64,000 nucleotides of DNA from Sulfuricurvum sp. PC08-66 (GTDB lineage: Bacteria > Campylobacterota > Campylobacteria > Campylobacterales > Sulfurimonadaceae): the NCBI GenBank assembly GCA_000830255.1, contig JQIT01000003.1, positions 62,001-126,000 on the forward strand, given 5' to 3'. Of the stretch, positions 1 through 8,003 are shown in pieces (position 1 is the stretch's first letter; each line of letters begins with the position of its first letter). A model generated the notes under the pieces. The model saw only the letters and a list, made by a program, of their open reading frames with translations. It did no database searches and had not been told where the DNA came from. Both the position numbers and the translations under genes were made by a program.

Positions 1-585
1 AATGACTTTTTGAAAAAACCCTTCGAAGAGGAGGAGCTGCGCGTGCGTGTGAGTCAAAATATCGAACTCCTTGAAAAAATAGGACGCATTCGGGATATTG
101 CCAACCTCGATATGCTCACGGGGCTTTACAATCGACACTACTTTTTTGACGCAGGCGAGAAGCTCTACCAAAGCGCCAAACGAGGTCACATTACGCTTAC
201 TGCGGCACTTATCGACATCGATAATTTCAAACATATCAACGAAACCTACGGTCATGAGGCAGGCGACAAAGCAATCAAAATGGTCGCTGAAATTTTGGCG
301 CACCGCTTTCGAGGTAGCGATATAGTCGCACGCTTCAACGGGGAGGAGTTTTGTGTCCTTTCGCCCAATATGCCCGACGATACGGTACGGCACAACTTCG
401 ACGAAGTGCGCAAAACTATCGAAGAGCACTCTGTAGTTACCTCAAACGGCGAAAGCTTTTTGTGTACGGTGAGTATCGGAGTGAGCATCATCCTAGGCAA
501 AGACCTCGATGATATGGTGGGCATCGCCGATGATATGCTCTTTCGCGCCAAAGAGCAGGGCAAAAACCGCGTAGAGGTCTATTGA
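1..585 (+). CDS. Response regulator with GGDEF domain (5' end outside window)
   Basis: The reading frame is open from the first base, so this is the C-terminal part of a longer protein. The first residues, NDFLKKPF, look like the end of a receiver domain (the conserved Lys-Pro), followed by a short helical linker and one GGDEF diguanylate cyclase domain. The cyclase signature reads RFNGEEF, so the first Gly of GG(D/E)EF is Asn. An RxxD inhibitory site (RGSD) sits five residues before it and looks intact. The likely role is making cyclic di-GMP in response to phosphorylation, but the substituted signature leaves activity open. The gene converges on mutY and overlaps its end by 7 bases. Confidence 0.85.
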   Translation, partial: NDFLKKPFEEEELRVRVSQNIELLEKIGRIRDIANLDMLTGLYNRHYFFDAGEKLYQSAKRGHITLTAALIDIDNFKHINETYGHEAGDKAIKMVAEILAHRFRGSDIVARFNGEEFCVLSPNMPDDTVRHNFDEVRKTIEEHSVVTSNGESFLCTVSIGVSIILGKDLDDMVGIADDMLFRAKEQGKNRVEVY

Positions 586-1541
586 GCCAAATAACACGCC
601 AAAATTTTGTGGTCGAGTGTCGATAGCGCCAAAGTTTCTAGCGCCTCTACCTCAAACCACTCTAATCCCTCGACCCATCCATCGATGAGTCGCACCTCTC
701 CCTCGATACCAAAATGCGAATATTGATGGCTCACACGCCCTAGATACACACCCTCGATAGCGTTATCGATGGGCGCTTGCACAAATCCCCATAGCCCTTG
801 CAAGAGTCTCGTGGTGCGTTGCACCAATCCCAATCGACCCTCGTGTCGATAGACCAAAAGCGCTAGATGGTGCGTGGGTGCACTTTTTTTGGGTTTGGGA
901 GCAGGATATGCCAAAGGATTGCTCTCTTTGCCAATGCACGCTTCATGTAAAGGGCAATCGTCGCATTTAGGAGTGCTTTTGATGCAGACCATCGCACCCA
1001 AATCCATCATCGCTTGATTGTATTCATAAGGGTGTTGTGTGTCCAAAAGCGCATACGCCGCCGCCCAGAGTCCTTTTTCATCACGCGATTCAATACCAAA
1101 ATAGCGGTGCAACACCCTACGTACATTGGCATCGAGAATAGGCACCGCTATGCCAAAAGCAAAAGCGCCAATCGCGTGAGCAGTAGAACGTCCAATGCCC
1201 TTGAGCGCTATCAACGCCTCGATAGTGGTGGGCAGTTGCCCTTTGCACGCTTGGGCAGTGTGGTGGAGATTGCGTGCGCGGGTGTAGTAGCCTAGTCCCT
1301 CCCACTGTTTGAGCACCTCATCCAAAGGCGCTTGGGCGACGTGCAAAAGCGTAGGAAATTTCTCTAAAAAGGGAAAATAAAATCGCTCTAGTACGGTGGC
1401 GACTTGCGTTTGTTGGAGCATGATTTCGGAGAGGTAGATGCGGTAGGGGTCACGCGTGTTACGCCACGGCAGAGTGTGTCTACCACGACGCGCGTACCAT
1501 TTCAATAGCGAAGTTTGGGGCGTTTTTTGCATAGGGCGCAT
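579..1541 (-). CDS. mutY: A/G-specific adenine glycosylase MutY
   Basis: Base-excision repair enzyme that removes adenine mispaired with 8-oxoguanine. The 320-residue protein carries the helix-hairpin-helix LKGIGRSTA, the catalytic Glu in SEIMLQQTQV, the catalytic Asp in LDANVRRVL, and a C-x6-C-x2-C-x5-C iron-sulfur ligand set near residues 185-205. A NUDIX-like C-terminal region, used by the family to read 8-oxoG, follows. The length is typical. It converges with the GGDEF gene and stands alone on its strand, 20 bases past the 3' end of the lipocalin gene. Confidence 0.95.
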   Translation of the reverse strand: MRPMQKTPQTSLLKWYARRGRHTLPWRNTRDPYRIYLSEIMLQQTQVATVLERFYFPFLEKFPTLLHVAQAPLDEVLKQWEGLGYYTRARNLHHTAQACKGQLPTTIEALIALKGIGRSTAHAIGAFAFGIAVPILDANVRRVLHRYFGIESRDEKGLWAAAYALLDTQHPYEYNQAMMDLGAMVCIKSTPKCDDCPLHEACIGKESNPLAYPAPKPKKSAPTHHLALLVYRHEGRLGLVQRTTRLLQGLWGFVQAPIDNAIEGVYLGRVSHQYSHFGIEGEVRLIDGWVEGLEWFEVEALETLALSTLDHKILACYLAQ

Positions 1542-1561
1542 TGTACCCTATAGCGATGGTG

Positions 1562-2083
1562 CTAGTTGTAGCTGTTCCAAAAAAGTTTCGCAGGCTCATA
1601 GCCAAGGCTTGGCATCTTGGCTAAAATCGCCTCTTTTTCGCTCTCTAGGAGTGCTTTGTCACGTGCCAAAATCCAAAAATATTTGCGGCTAGGCTCTCCC
1701 ACTACAGCATATCGATAATTCTCATCAAGCATCAGCACCCAATAATCCCCGTAAAAGGGCCAAAAAAAGCTCACGCGCAGTTTGGTATTGGCGCTCTTTT
1801 CGACGATAAGAGCTTCACCGACGGATTGACTTATTTGCGCACCTTGAGTATCGAAGCAGCTGTTCTTGACTTCGATAGCACCCTCGATGGCAGTATAAAA
1901 TGCCGTAGCACCCATGCAGTCACGTTCAAAAGAGTTGGGGTAGCGCGCGATTTCGTACCACTGCCCTACATAGCGCGTCAAATCGACCTCTGCGACCGTC
2001 TCGAGGGGCGCATAATTCTTGGAGGCGCAACCGCCCAACACTGCTGCCAATGCGACCATCGCACCTACTATTTTACGTTTCAT
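1562..2083 (-). CDS. blc: Outer-membrane lipocalin (Blc family lipoprotein)
   Basis: Lipocalin of the bacterial Blc type, 173 residues, expected to bind lipids or other hydrophobic molecules in the periplasm while anchored to the outer membrane. The start at 2083 follows an AAGGAG site and gives a lipoprotein signal (MKRKIVGAMVALAAVLGGC). The lipocalin motif GQWYEIARYPNSFERDC is clear, and the C-terminal strands match the family. Its start lies 11 bases inside the photolyase gene, so translation is probably coupled to phrB and to the desulfidase gene before it. Confidence 0.92.
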   Translation of the reverse strand: MKRKIVGAMVALAAVLGGCASKNYAPLETVAEVDLTRYVGQWYEIARYPNSFERDCMGATAFYTAIEGAIEVKNSCFDTQGAQISQSVGEALIVEKSANTKLRVSFFWPFYGDYWVLMLDENYRYAVVGEPSRKYFWILARDKALLESEKEAILAKMPSLGYEPAKLFWNSYN

Positions 2084-3434
2084 CTTCTCTCCTTTGTTGT
2101 GATTTATCATAGCCAAATTGCGCCAAAGCCTCCATACGTGCTTTTGCATGCTCTACGATAGGCTTGGGATAGTCCTCGATAGCGTGTGAGAGCAAAAAGT
2201 GCTCATCGTGCAACTCCTTGGGCGGCAGATGCGCCAACTGCGGTAACCACTCTTTGATGTAGTGTGCGTCGGGGTCGTAGGCGCGCGCTTGGGTGTAGGG
2301 GTTGAAGATGCGAAAATAGGGCTGTGCATCGACACCCGTACTAGCACTCCACTGCCACGAGAGGATGTTGCTCGCGGCATCGTAATCGAGTAAATAGCGC
2401 GCGAAAAACGCCTCGCCCCACTGCCACGGTAGCAGTAGATGCTTGGTGAAAAACGACGCCACCACCATACGCACACGGTTGTGCATGCGCCCCGTTTCCA
2501 AGAGCTCATGGATACCTGCATCGACGAGGGGCACACCTGTGCGCCCTTGGCAAAAGGCGCTGTAGCGTCTCTCATCGGGGATACCTGCTACATCGTAGCG
2601 AAAATTGCGCGTCGCGACATGCGGCAAGTGATAGAGCAAATAGGCGTAAAACTCTCTAAAGAGGAGCTGCCTGAAAAACGGTTCTGTCTCGATACCGCGC
2701 TTTTTTTGTGCCACCATCCACGCTACAAGTGTGCGTATACCCAACGTCCCAAAGCGCAGATGCACGCTCAAACCTGACGTCACCTCCTCATCGATACGGT
2801 CACGCATACTTGCATACGAGGCGATATCAAACGCTTCCAAAAGGGTCTCGATAGAGGCTACACCATGCGGCTGGGGCGCAAAACCTATCGCTTTTGCTAT
2901 GGCATCACTTTGGATACGGTGTGGTATTTCATGTCGCAACAGTGCCAAGGTTTGTCGAGCAGGAGTGAAAGTGCGCCCTAACTCTGGCGTCCAAAGCGCC
3001 TTGGCTTTGGTGTAGTACGCCTTGAAAACCACATAGGGTGTGCCATCAGCTTTAAGCAGTTGGGCTGGGGTGAAGAGGTAGTTGTTATTGACCCATTGCA
3101 GTTTGAGTATCGCTCCCACGGCCGCATCACGAGTGCGTGCATAGCTATCCCAATCGGGTGCCGCCCACACCTCATCGAAGCCCTCTTCTTTGAGTACGGC
3201 AAAAATTTCTGTGGGTTCACCATGAAATATGAGCAAATCCAGTCCACGCGCACGCAGCACTTCTCGTAGCTTGGACACCGCCTCGATGATAAACCCCACA
3301 CGTCTATCTTCACGTGGCAAAGACTCCAAAATAGTGCTATCGAAGATAAAAAGAGGGAGCACTTCGCCCTCTATAGCCAAAAGCGCATTATCCTCGATAC
3401 GTAAATCGCGTCTAAACCAGAGAATGGTTCTCAT
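2073..3434 (-). CDS. phrB: Deoxyribodipyrimidine photolyase
   Basis: Light-driven repair of cyclobutane pyrimidine dimers. The 453-residue protein has the N-terminal alpha/beta antenna domain (MRTILWFRRDLRIEDN) and the C-terminal FAD domain with GRTGVPLVDAGIHEL, GRMHNRVRMVVASFF, LDYDAASNILSWQWSASTG and RIFNPYTQ motifs typical of class I CPD photolyases. Its ATG overlaps the stop of the upstream desulfidase gene by four bases (ATGA), and its own end overlaps blc, so the three genes form one translationally coupled unit. Confidence 0.96.
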   Translation of the reverse strand: MRTILWFRRDLRIEDNALLAIEGEVLPLFIFDSTILESLPREDRRVGFIIEAVSKLREVLRARGLDLLIFHGEPTEIFAVLKEEGFDEVWAAPDWDSYARTRDAAVGAILKLQWVNNNYLFTPAQLLKADGTPYVVFKAYYTKAKALWTPELGRTFTPARQTLALLRHEIPHRIQSDAIAKAIGFAPQPHGVASIETLLEAFDIASYASMRDRIDEEVTSGLSVHLRFGTLGIRTLVAWMVAQKKRGIETEPFFRQLLFREFYAYLLYHLPHVATRNFRYDVAGIPDERRYSAFCQGRTGVPLVDAGIHELLETGRMHNRVRMVVASFFTKHLLLPWQWGEAFFARYLLDYDAASNILSWQWSASTGVDAQPYFRIFNPYTQARAYDPDAHYIKEWLPQLAHLPPKELHDEHFLLSHAIEDYPKPIVEHAKARMEALAQFGYDKSQQRREDET

Positions 3435-4378
3435 CTGCTACTGTCGAGATGAGAGCGAAGCGCCAAGGCTTTGGGATAGGGGTCGAGAAAGCTTTGGGAC
3501 GCGATGTAGCTTTGGGCATATTTTTTGGCGTAGAGTTTAAGGAGTCCCACGGGCACTATCAACGGTACCTCTTTGGCGCTGTACTGCTCGATAGCGTCGT
3601 GCAAGTTCGCTTTTTCTACCACATCGAGGTTATTTTTGAAAAAGCCTGCCATGTGTTCTAGCACATTGCGCGTACGCCCAAGAGTACTTTTTTGGGCAAT
3701 TGCCTCTCGATAGAGCGCTTCATACTGCTCTAGCAGTGTGTGCAAGGGGATATTTTCGTGATTGCCTACAAGTTTGCCCAATGCACGGTAGCGCGCCTCA
3801 TCTTTGGCTTGGAGCAAAAATTTATTACGGGTATGAAAATAGACCAGCTTGCCTATCGATGGCACCGATGCACGAAATTTCTCCCACGCATCATAGGCAA
3901 AAAGGTGCATCACGAAATTTTCCCGTAGCCATCTATCTTGGAGTCGTCCCTCCTCTTCCATAGGCAGATGCGGCCACTTGGCGCGACACGCATGGGCAAA
4001 AAGTCCATCCGCTTTGCCTTGCGTCATGCCGTTGTCCAAATAGAGTTTGGCGCTTCCCATGCCGCAACTAGGCGATTTGGATTTGAAAATAATGCCGCCC
4101 AAATTTGCCGTATCGATAGCAAAAAGGCTTTGCATCGAGGCATCAAAAAGCTCTAGCGTCACATCGCGATCACTTTTGTTGCCGATAACGCGCACATCTT
4201 CAGCACTTCCCACCAATCGAATACTCTCTCTAGGCGTCCCAAAGGCGATTGCCTCAGGGCAGAAGGGGACAAAATCGGCGTACTTACTCAACGTATCTGC
4301 CACAAAATCATCCCGCTTGTGTCCGCCGTCGTAGCGCACCTTTTGACCTAGCAAACATCCTGAAACCGCTATATTCAT
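3431..4378 (-). CDS. DUF523-DUF1722 protein, RudS-like tRNA thiouridine desulfidase
   Basis: A 315-residue protein with an N-terminal DUF523 (TudS) domain and a C-terminal DUF1722 (YbgA-like) domain. Three cysteines expected to hold a [4Fe-4S] cluster are visible: Cys8 in SGCLLG, Cys40 in FCPE and Cys105 in SPSCG. TudS proteins desulfurise thiouracil; the two-domain RudS form has been reported to remove sulfur from 4-thiouridine in tRNA. The gene is translationally coupled to phrB, recalling the ybgA-phr pair of E. coli. Substrate is inferred from family only. An AAGGATGAAG ribosome site precedes the ATG. Confidence 0.85.
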   Translation of the reverse strand: MNIAVSGCLLGQKVRYDGGHKRDDFVADTLSKYADFVPFCPEAIAFGTPRESIRLVGSAEDVRVIGNKSDRDVTLELFDASMQSLFAIDTANLGGIIFKSKSPSCGMGSAKLYLDNGMTQGKADGLFAHACRAKWPHLPMEEEGRLQDRWLRENFVMHLFAYDAWEKFRASVPSIGKLVYFHTRNKFLLQAKDEARYRALGKLVGNHENIPLHTLLEQYEALYREAIAQKSTLGRTRNVLEHMAGFFKNNLDVVEKANLHDAIEQYSAKEVPLIVPVGLLKLYAKKYAQSYIASQSFLDPYPKALALRSHLDSSR

Positions 4379-4442
4379 ACTTCATCCTTATGATGAGAGT
4401 GTGCCCTTTTCTGACGCTTTTTCGTAGGCTATTTGTGTCAAG

Positions 4443-5216
4443 TCATACTATTTTGGCATGTGTCGTAAAGAGTGTCCCCAAGGTGTGGCGCCCCTCTAGC
4501 AAAAAGCTACTCGCCGCCTCCAAATCAAACCCACTGCACAAAAACATTTCACGCTCACGCTGCATCAAAAAGTGCGCTGCTTTGAGCTTAGTCACGATTC
4601 CCCCCGTGGCAAAGGCGTTGTTGGCACTCACCTCTTGGGAAAGCTGTGCGTTTGAGAGGTGTGTGACCACTTTGAGGATTTTGGCATCCTCATAGAGCGT
4701 AGGATTTTTGTCATAGTAGCCATCGATATCGCTCAATATCACCAACAGCGGTGCACCTGTCGCATGGGCTACATTGGCAGAGAGCTGGTCATTATCCCCA
4801 AAAACCTGCTCTGGTGTCGAGGTGATGTCGTTTTCATTCACGATAGGAACGATGTCGTTTTCTAGGTGCGCATCGATAATCTCTTGGAACATTTTGGTGC
4901 GTCTGCGCGAATCGAAATCATCTTCGGTCAACAATATTTGCGCCGTATCGATATCGAAAATATCGAACTTTCGCTTGTAGCTCGACATAAGTATAGGCTG
5001 ACCTGCGGCGGCTAGGGCTTTTTTGCCTATTTGTTTACGCTTATCGAGTTTGAGCGCGCTATAGCCTGCCGCTACGGCACCTGAGGTGACCAAAACCACT
5101 TGGTATTTGGTACGTAGGCGCACAATAAGCTTGACCAAATTAAGCATACGCTCTTTGTGGATTTGATTATTTTGTGTCAGTACCGCGCTTCCTACTTTTA
5201 TAACGAGTCGTTGCAT
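4443..5216 (-). CDS. proB: Glutamate 5-kinase without PUA domain
   Basis: First step of proline synthesis, phosphorylating glutamate. The amino acid kinase fold is evident from VIKVGSAVLT, VLVTSGAVAAG, PIVNENDIT, FGDNDQLSA and LSDIDGYYDKNP. The protein is 257 residues and lacks the C-terminal PUA domain of enterobacterial ProB, as is usual in Campylobacterota. The ATG at 5216 is chosen over an in-frame TTG five codons upstream because an AGGAGA site lies at the right distance before it. It is on the same strand as addAB, 50 bases beyond addA. Confidence 0.93.
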   Translation of the reverse strand: MQRLVIKVGSAVLTQNNQIHKERMLNLVKLIVRLRTKYQVVLVTSGAVAAGYSALKLDKRKQIGKKALAAAGQPILMSSYKRKFDIFDIDTAQILLTEDDFDSRRRTKMFQEIIDAHLENDIVPIVNENDITSTPEQVFGDNDQLSANVAHATGAPLLVILSDIDGYYDKNPTLYEDAKILKVVTHLSNAQLSQEVSANNAFATGGIVTKLKAAHFLMQREREMFLCSGFDLEAASSFLLEGRHTLGTLFTTHAKIV

Positions 5217-5266
5217 TGTCTCTCCTTGCAAAAGGGGTCATAATAGTAAAAACTACTTTGATTAGC

Positions 5267-7996
5267 CTAAAATCCCTGCTCCACCGCAACAATTTCCACC
5301 CCCTCCTCGAGGATGTAACAGATATACGCCTCGACGGGTAAGGTGGTGGTTTTTTGCAGACCGCGTGCATAGTGCGCCACTTGTGCTACATGATGCACAT
5401 GCCCTGCACGTGAGCTTTTGTAGTCGATGATGATGCTACGCGTCTCGTGCAGTGCGACGCAGTCCATGTAGAAAAGCTTGCTATCGATGACGATAGGTTG
5501 CTCCTTGAGCGTGCGGGCATCGACCAATGCCAAAAAGGGCGCATGAGTCAAAAGCATCCCCAATCGACGCTCGATACTCTCATAAATTTTGGGTGCCAAA
5601 CTAAAGCGATTTTGCATCGCAAAAAGCGCCCTAGGCAAGGAGGCGAGACTAAAATCGCCCATCATCTCCAAGGCGTAGTGCATCGCCAATCCATACTCGA
5701 TAGCCTCATAATCAGGGCTTTCGGGGCTGTTTTTTGGGGACTCTTTGGCTTGGCGACCATAGGCGTGCGCTTCGTAGTGTGGAGGCTTTATAGATGGAGC
5801 AATTGCTACTGCTTTCGCATCGCTCTCTAAATCTCCCAGCGTTTGAGGAGTCAGCTCCAAAGGGGCAAACATCGAGCCTTTGGGCTTTGCCAAAATATGC
5901 AGAGAGGTTTTGGCGCGAGTGAAGGCGACGTACATCGCATTCATATCATCTTCGCGTTGCATGCGCACATTGGAGGCTTTGGCGTTAGCATAGGCGCTAT
6001 CGACATGCTCACGCCCCTTTTGGCGCATGTATAGCCCTCTTAGTTTCGTCCCCTCGTAGTCAAAGAGCAAGAGCGAGGTATCCGCCTTGGAACTGCCCAA
6101 ACGGTCTAGGACAAAAAGGTGCTCAAACTCTAGCCCCTTGGATTTGTGCACCGTCATGACGCGAATCCCCATCGTATCGAGCGTGGCGAGTGCTTCGCTT
6201 TGGTTATCGATACCATAGAGAAACGCCTCGATATCTTCGTATTGGTGTGCCACCTCCAAAAAGCGAATGATATTGGGGTCGCTTGCATCGATGGCGTAGC
6301 TTTGCATCAGTGTGTAGAGAAGTTGCGAGAGCGGCATATAGCGTGCATCGATAGCCAGAGGTTGCGCGATAGGATTTTGGGTGAGTGCCTTGAAGGTTGC
6401 CCAATAGATGGACTCTTGGAAATAGGTGTAGCGCACCAACGCGATGAGCGCTTTGACCGTGGGGTGCGCGATGAGCTTGGAGCTGGTTTCGGTGACGACC
6501 TGCACGCCCAATGCCAAGAGTGCCTCCTCGACCGCCAACCCTTCGGCATTTTGCCACGTCAGCACCGCGATGGTGTGTGCAGGGATATTAAGTGCCAAGA
6601 GATTTTGCACCTCTGCGACCAATCGCGCGATGAGATTCTCCTCCTCGATGACGCTCACGTATCCACCCTCGCGGGTGCTTTTTTGGTCACGGTAGCGCTC
6701 GATTTTGCCAGTGAAGGTGCTATTGACAAAATCGACAATCGTTTTGCACGAACGGTAGTTGGTATCCAAGTGCAATAGTTTCACCCCAAAATGAGACTCT
6801 ACGGCGTGAAAAAGCGCCTTGTTCCCACCTCTGAAGCGATAGATAGATTGCTTGACATCGCCCACATAAAAGAAGCTTTTCGATTCCGCCACCCCGCTAC
6901 CTGAGACAATCTCCTCGATAAGTGGCTCCAACATCGCAAACTGCATCACCGAGGTGTCTTGAAACTCATCGATAAGCATATGTTCGATTTTGGCGTCCAA
7001 TCGAAAGTAGATAAAATCGCGTTCTATTCGCTCGTGCAACAATCGATAGAGCAGATACGTCACATCGTCAAAGGTCAGCGTGGCATTGCTTTTGGCGATG
7101 GACAAAACGCTTTGGGTAAAAAGCTGTACCAACGACGCCAATCCTGCCAAAAAATACCCCTCTTTGGCGCGGTAGTAGCGCCCCAAAAGCGCTTTGAGTT
7201 GGACGAAATCCTCATCAAGCTCTGGGCTGTAGCACTTTTTGAAGGTGACATAATTGAGCGTGTCGCGCTCTAGCCACGACTTGGCAAAAAGTGCCTCGAT
7301 ACTCTCAAAAGCGATACCACTTTTGGCTTTGTCAGAGGCCTCTGCACACGCCTCGATACGCCCTTGCATGGTGCGCCCTACTACGAGAATGCTCTCTTGA
7401 AGCGCAAAAATCTCATCGTTGGGCATCGTGGGCCACACAATCTCGGTCTGCTTGAGATAGAGTAGCTCTAGCCACCCCACAATATCCGCGAAACGTTGCT
7501 CGATAAGAAGCGCAAGCTCGATAAGGGTAGAGCGTTTTTTGGCGCGCTCGACACGCGTGAGAAACTCCTCCATGACAGCGTTTTTGTTGGCGTATGCCTC
7601 TATCTCAAAGGTAGGTTGTAGCCCTTCATAGAGCGAAAATTTTCGCAAGATGGAGGCGAAAAATTTATCGATAGTCATGATTTTAAGTTCACTCGCAAAG
7701 AGCCGCTCGATGACGGTAGCGCGTTGAGACAATATTACCCCACGCTCCACGCCCAAGGTCAAGGCAATCTCGCCCAATTCGCTAGCGCGCTTATCCTGCT
7801 CCAACTCCAAAAGCGTAGCGATGATACGCTCTTTCATCTCGCCTGCCGCTTTGTTGGTGAAGGTCAACGCCAAAATTTTTTCGCTGGGTACGCCACTAAA
7901 GAGCAGTGACAAATAGCGCACGACCAGCTTGAAGGTCTTGCCACTGCCAGCGCTTGCCTCATAGCCCAAGAGTCGTATCATCGCGTCACGTTTCAT
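5267..7996 (-). CDS. addA: AddA: UvrD-type helicase with RecB-family nuclease domain
   Basis: Helicase-nuclease subunit for double-strand break processing ahead of RecA. Helicase motifs appear in order: Walker A EASAGSGKT, FTNKAAGEMKERI, LIDEFQDTS, GDVKQSIYRFRGGN, LDTNYRS, VMTVHKSKGLEFEHL and AMYVAFTRAK. The last 100 residues hold a PD-(D/E)xK nuclease core (FYMDCVAL, then IIIDYKSS), so this subunit should cut DNA as well as unwind it. Two adjacent ATGs occur; 7996 fits the upstream GAGG better, 7999 is also possible. It starts 7 bases after the addB stop, giving 909 residues. Confidence 0.9.
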   Translation of the reverse strand: MKRDAMIRLLGYEASAGSGKTFKLVVRYLSLLFSGVPSEKILALTFTNKAAGEMKERIIATLLELEQDKRASELGEIALTLGVERGVILSQRATVIERLFASELKIMTIDKFFASILRKFSLYEGLQPTFEIEAYANKNAVMEEFLTRVERAKKRSTLIELALLIEQRFADIVGWLELLYLKQTEIVWPTMPNDEIFALQESILVVGRTMQGRIEACAEASDKAKSGIAFESIEALFAKSWLERDTLNYVTFKKCYSPELDEDFVQLKALLGRYYRAKEGYFLAGLASLVQLFTQSVLSIAKSNATLTFDDVTYLLYRLLHERIERDFIYFRLDAKIEHMLIDEFQDTSVMQFAMLEPLIEEIVSGSGVAESKSFFYVGDVKQSIYRFRGGNKALFHAVESHFGVKLLHLDTNYRSCKTIVDFVNSTFTGKIERYRDQKSTREGGYVSVIEEENLIARLVAEVQNLLALNIPAHTIAVLTWQNAEGLAVEEALLALGVQVVTETSSKLIAHPTVKALIALVRYTYFQESIYWATFKALTQNPIAQPLAIDARYMPLSQLLYTLMQSYAIDASDPNIIRFLEVAHQYEDIEAFLYGIDNQSEALATLDTMGIRVMTVHKSKGLEFEHLFVLDRLGSSKADTSLLLFDYEGTKLRGLYMRQKGREHVDSAYANAKASNVRMQREDDMNAMYVAFTRAKTSLHILAKPKGSMFAPLELTPQTLGDLESDAKAVAIAPSIKPPHYEAHAYGRQAKESPKNSPESPDYEAIEYGLAMHYALEMMGDFSLASLPRALFAMQNRFSLAPKIYESIERRLGMLLTHAPFLALVDARTLKEQPIVIDSKLFYMDCVALHETRSIIIDYKSSRAGHVHHVAQVAHYARGLQKTTTLPVEAYICYILEEGVEIVAVEQGF

Positions 7997-8003
7997 CATC
8001 GCC

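Noticed and set aside
5217-5231. TTG start for proB five codons upstream
   Set aside because: The AGGAGA ribosome site lies between this TTG and the ATG at 5216, so the ATG is the start.
6146-6778. Long open frame (210 codons) on the plus strand opposite addA
   Set aside because: It lies wholly inside addA, has no ribosome site or recognisable domain, and its composition mirrors the sense gene.
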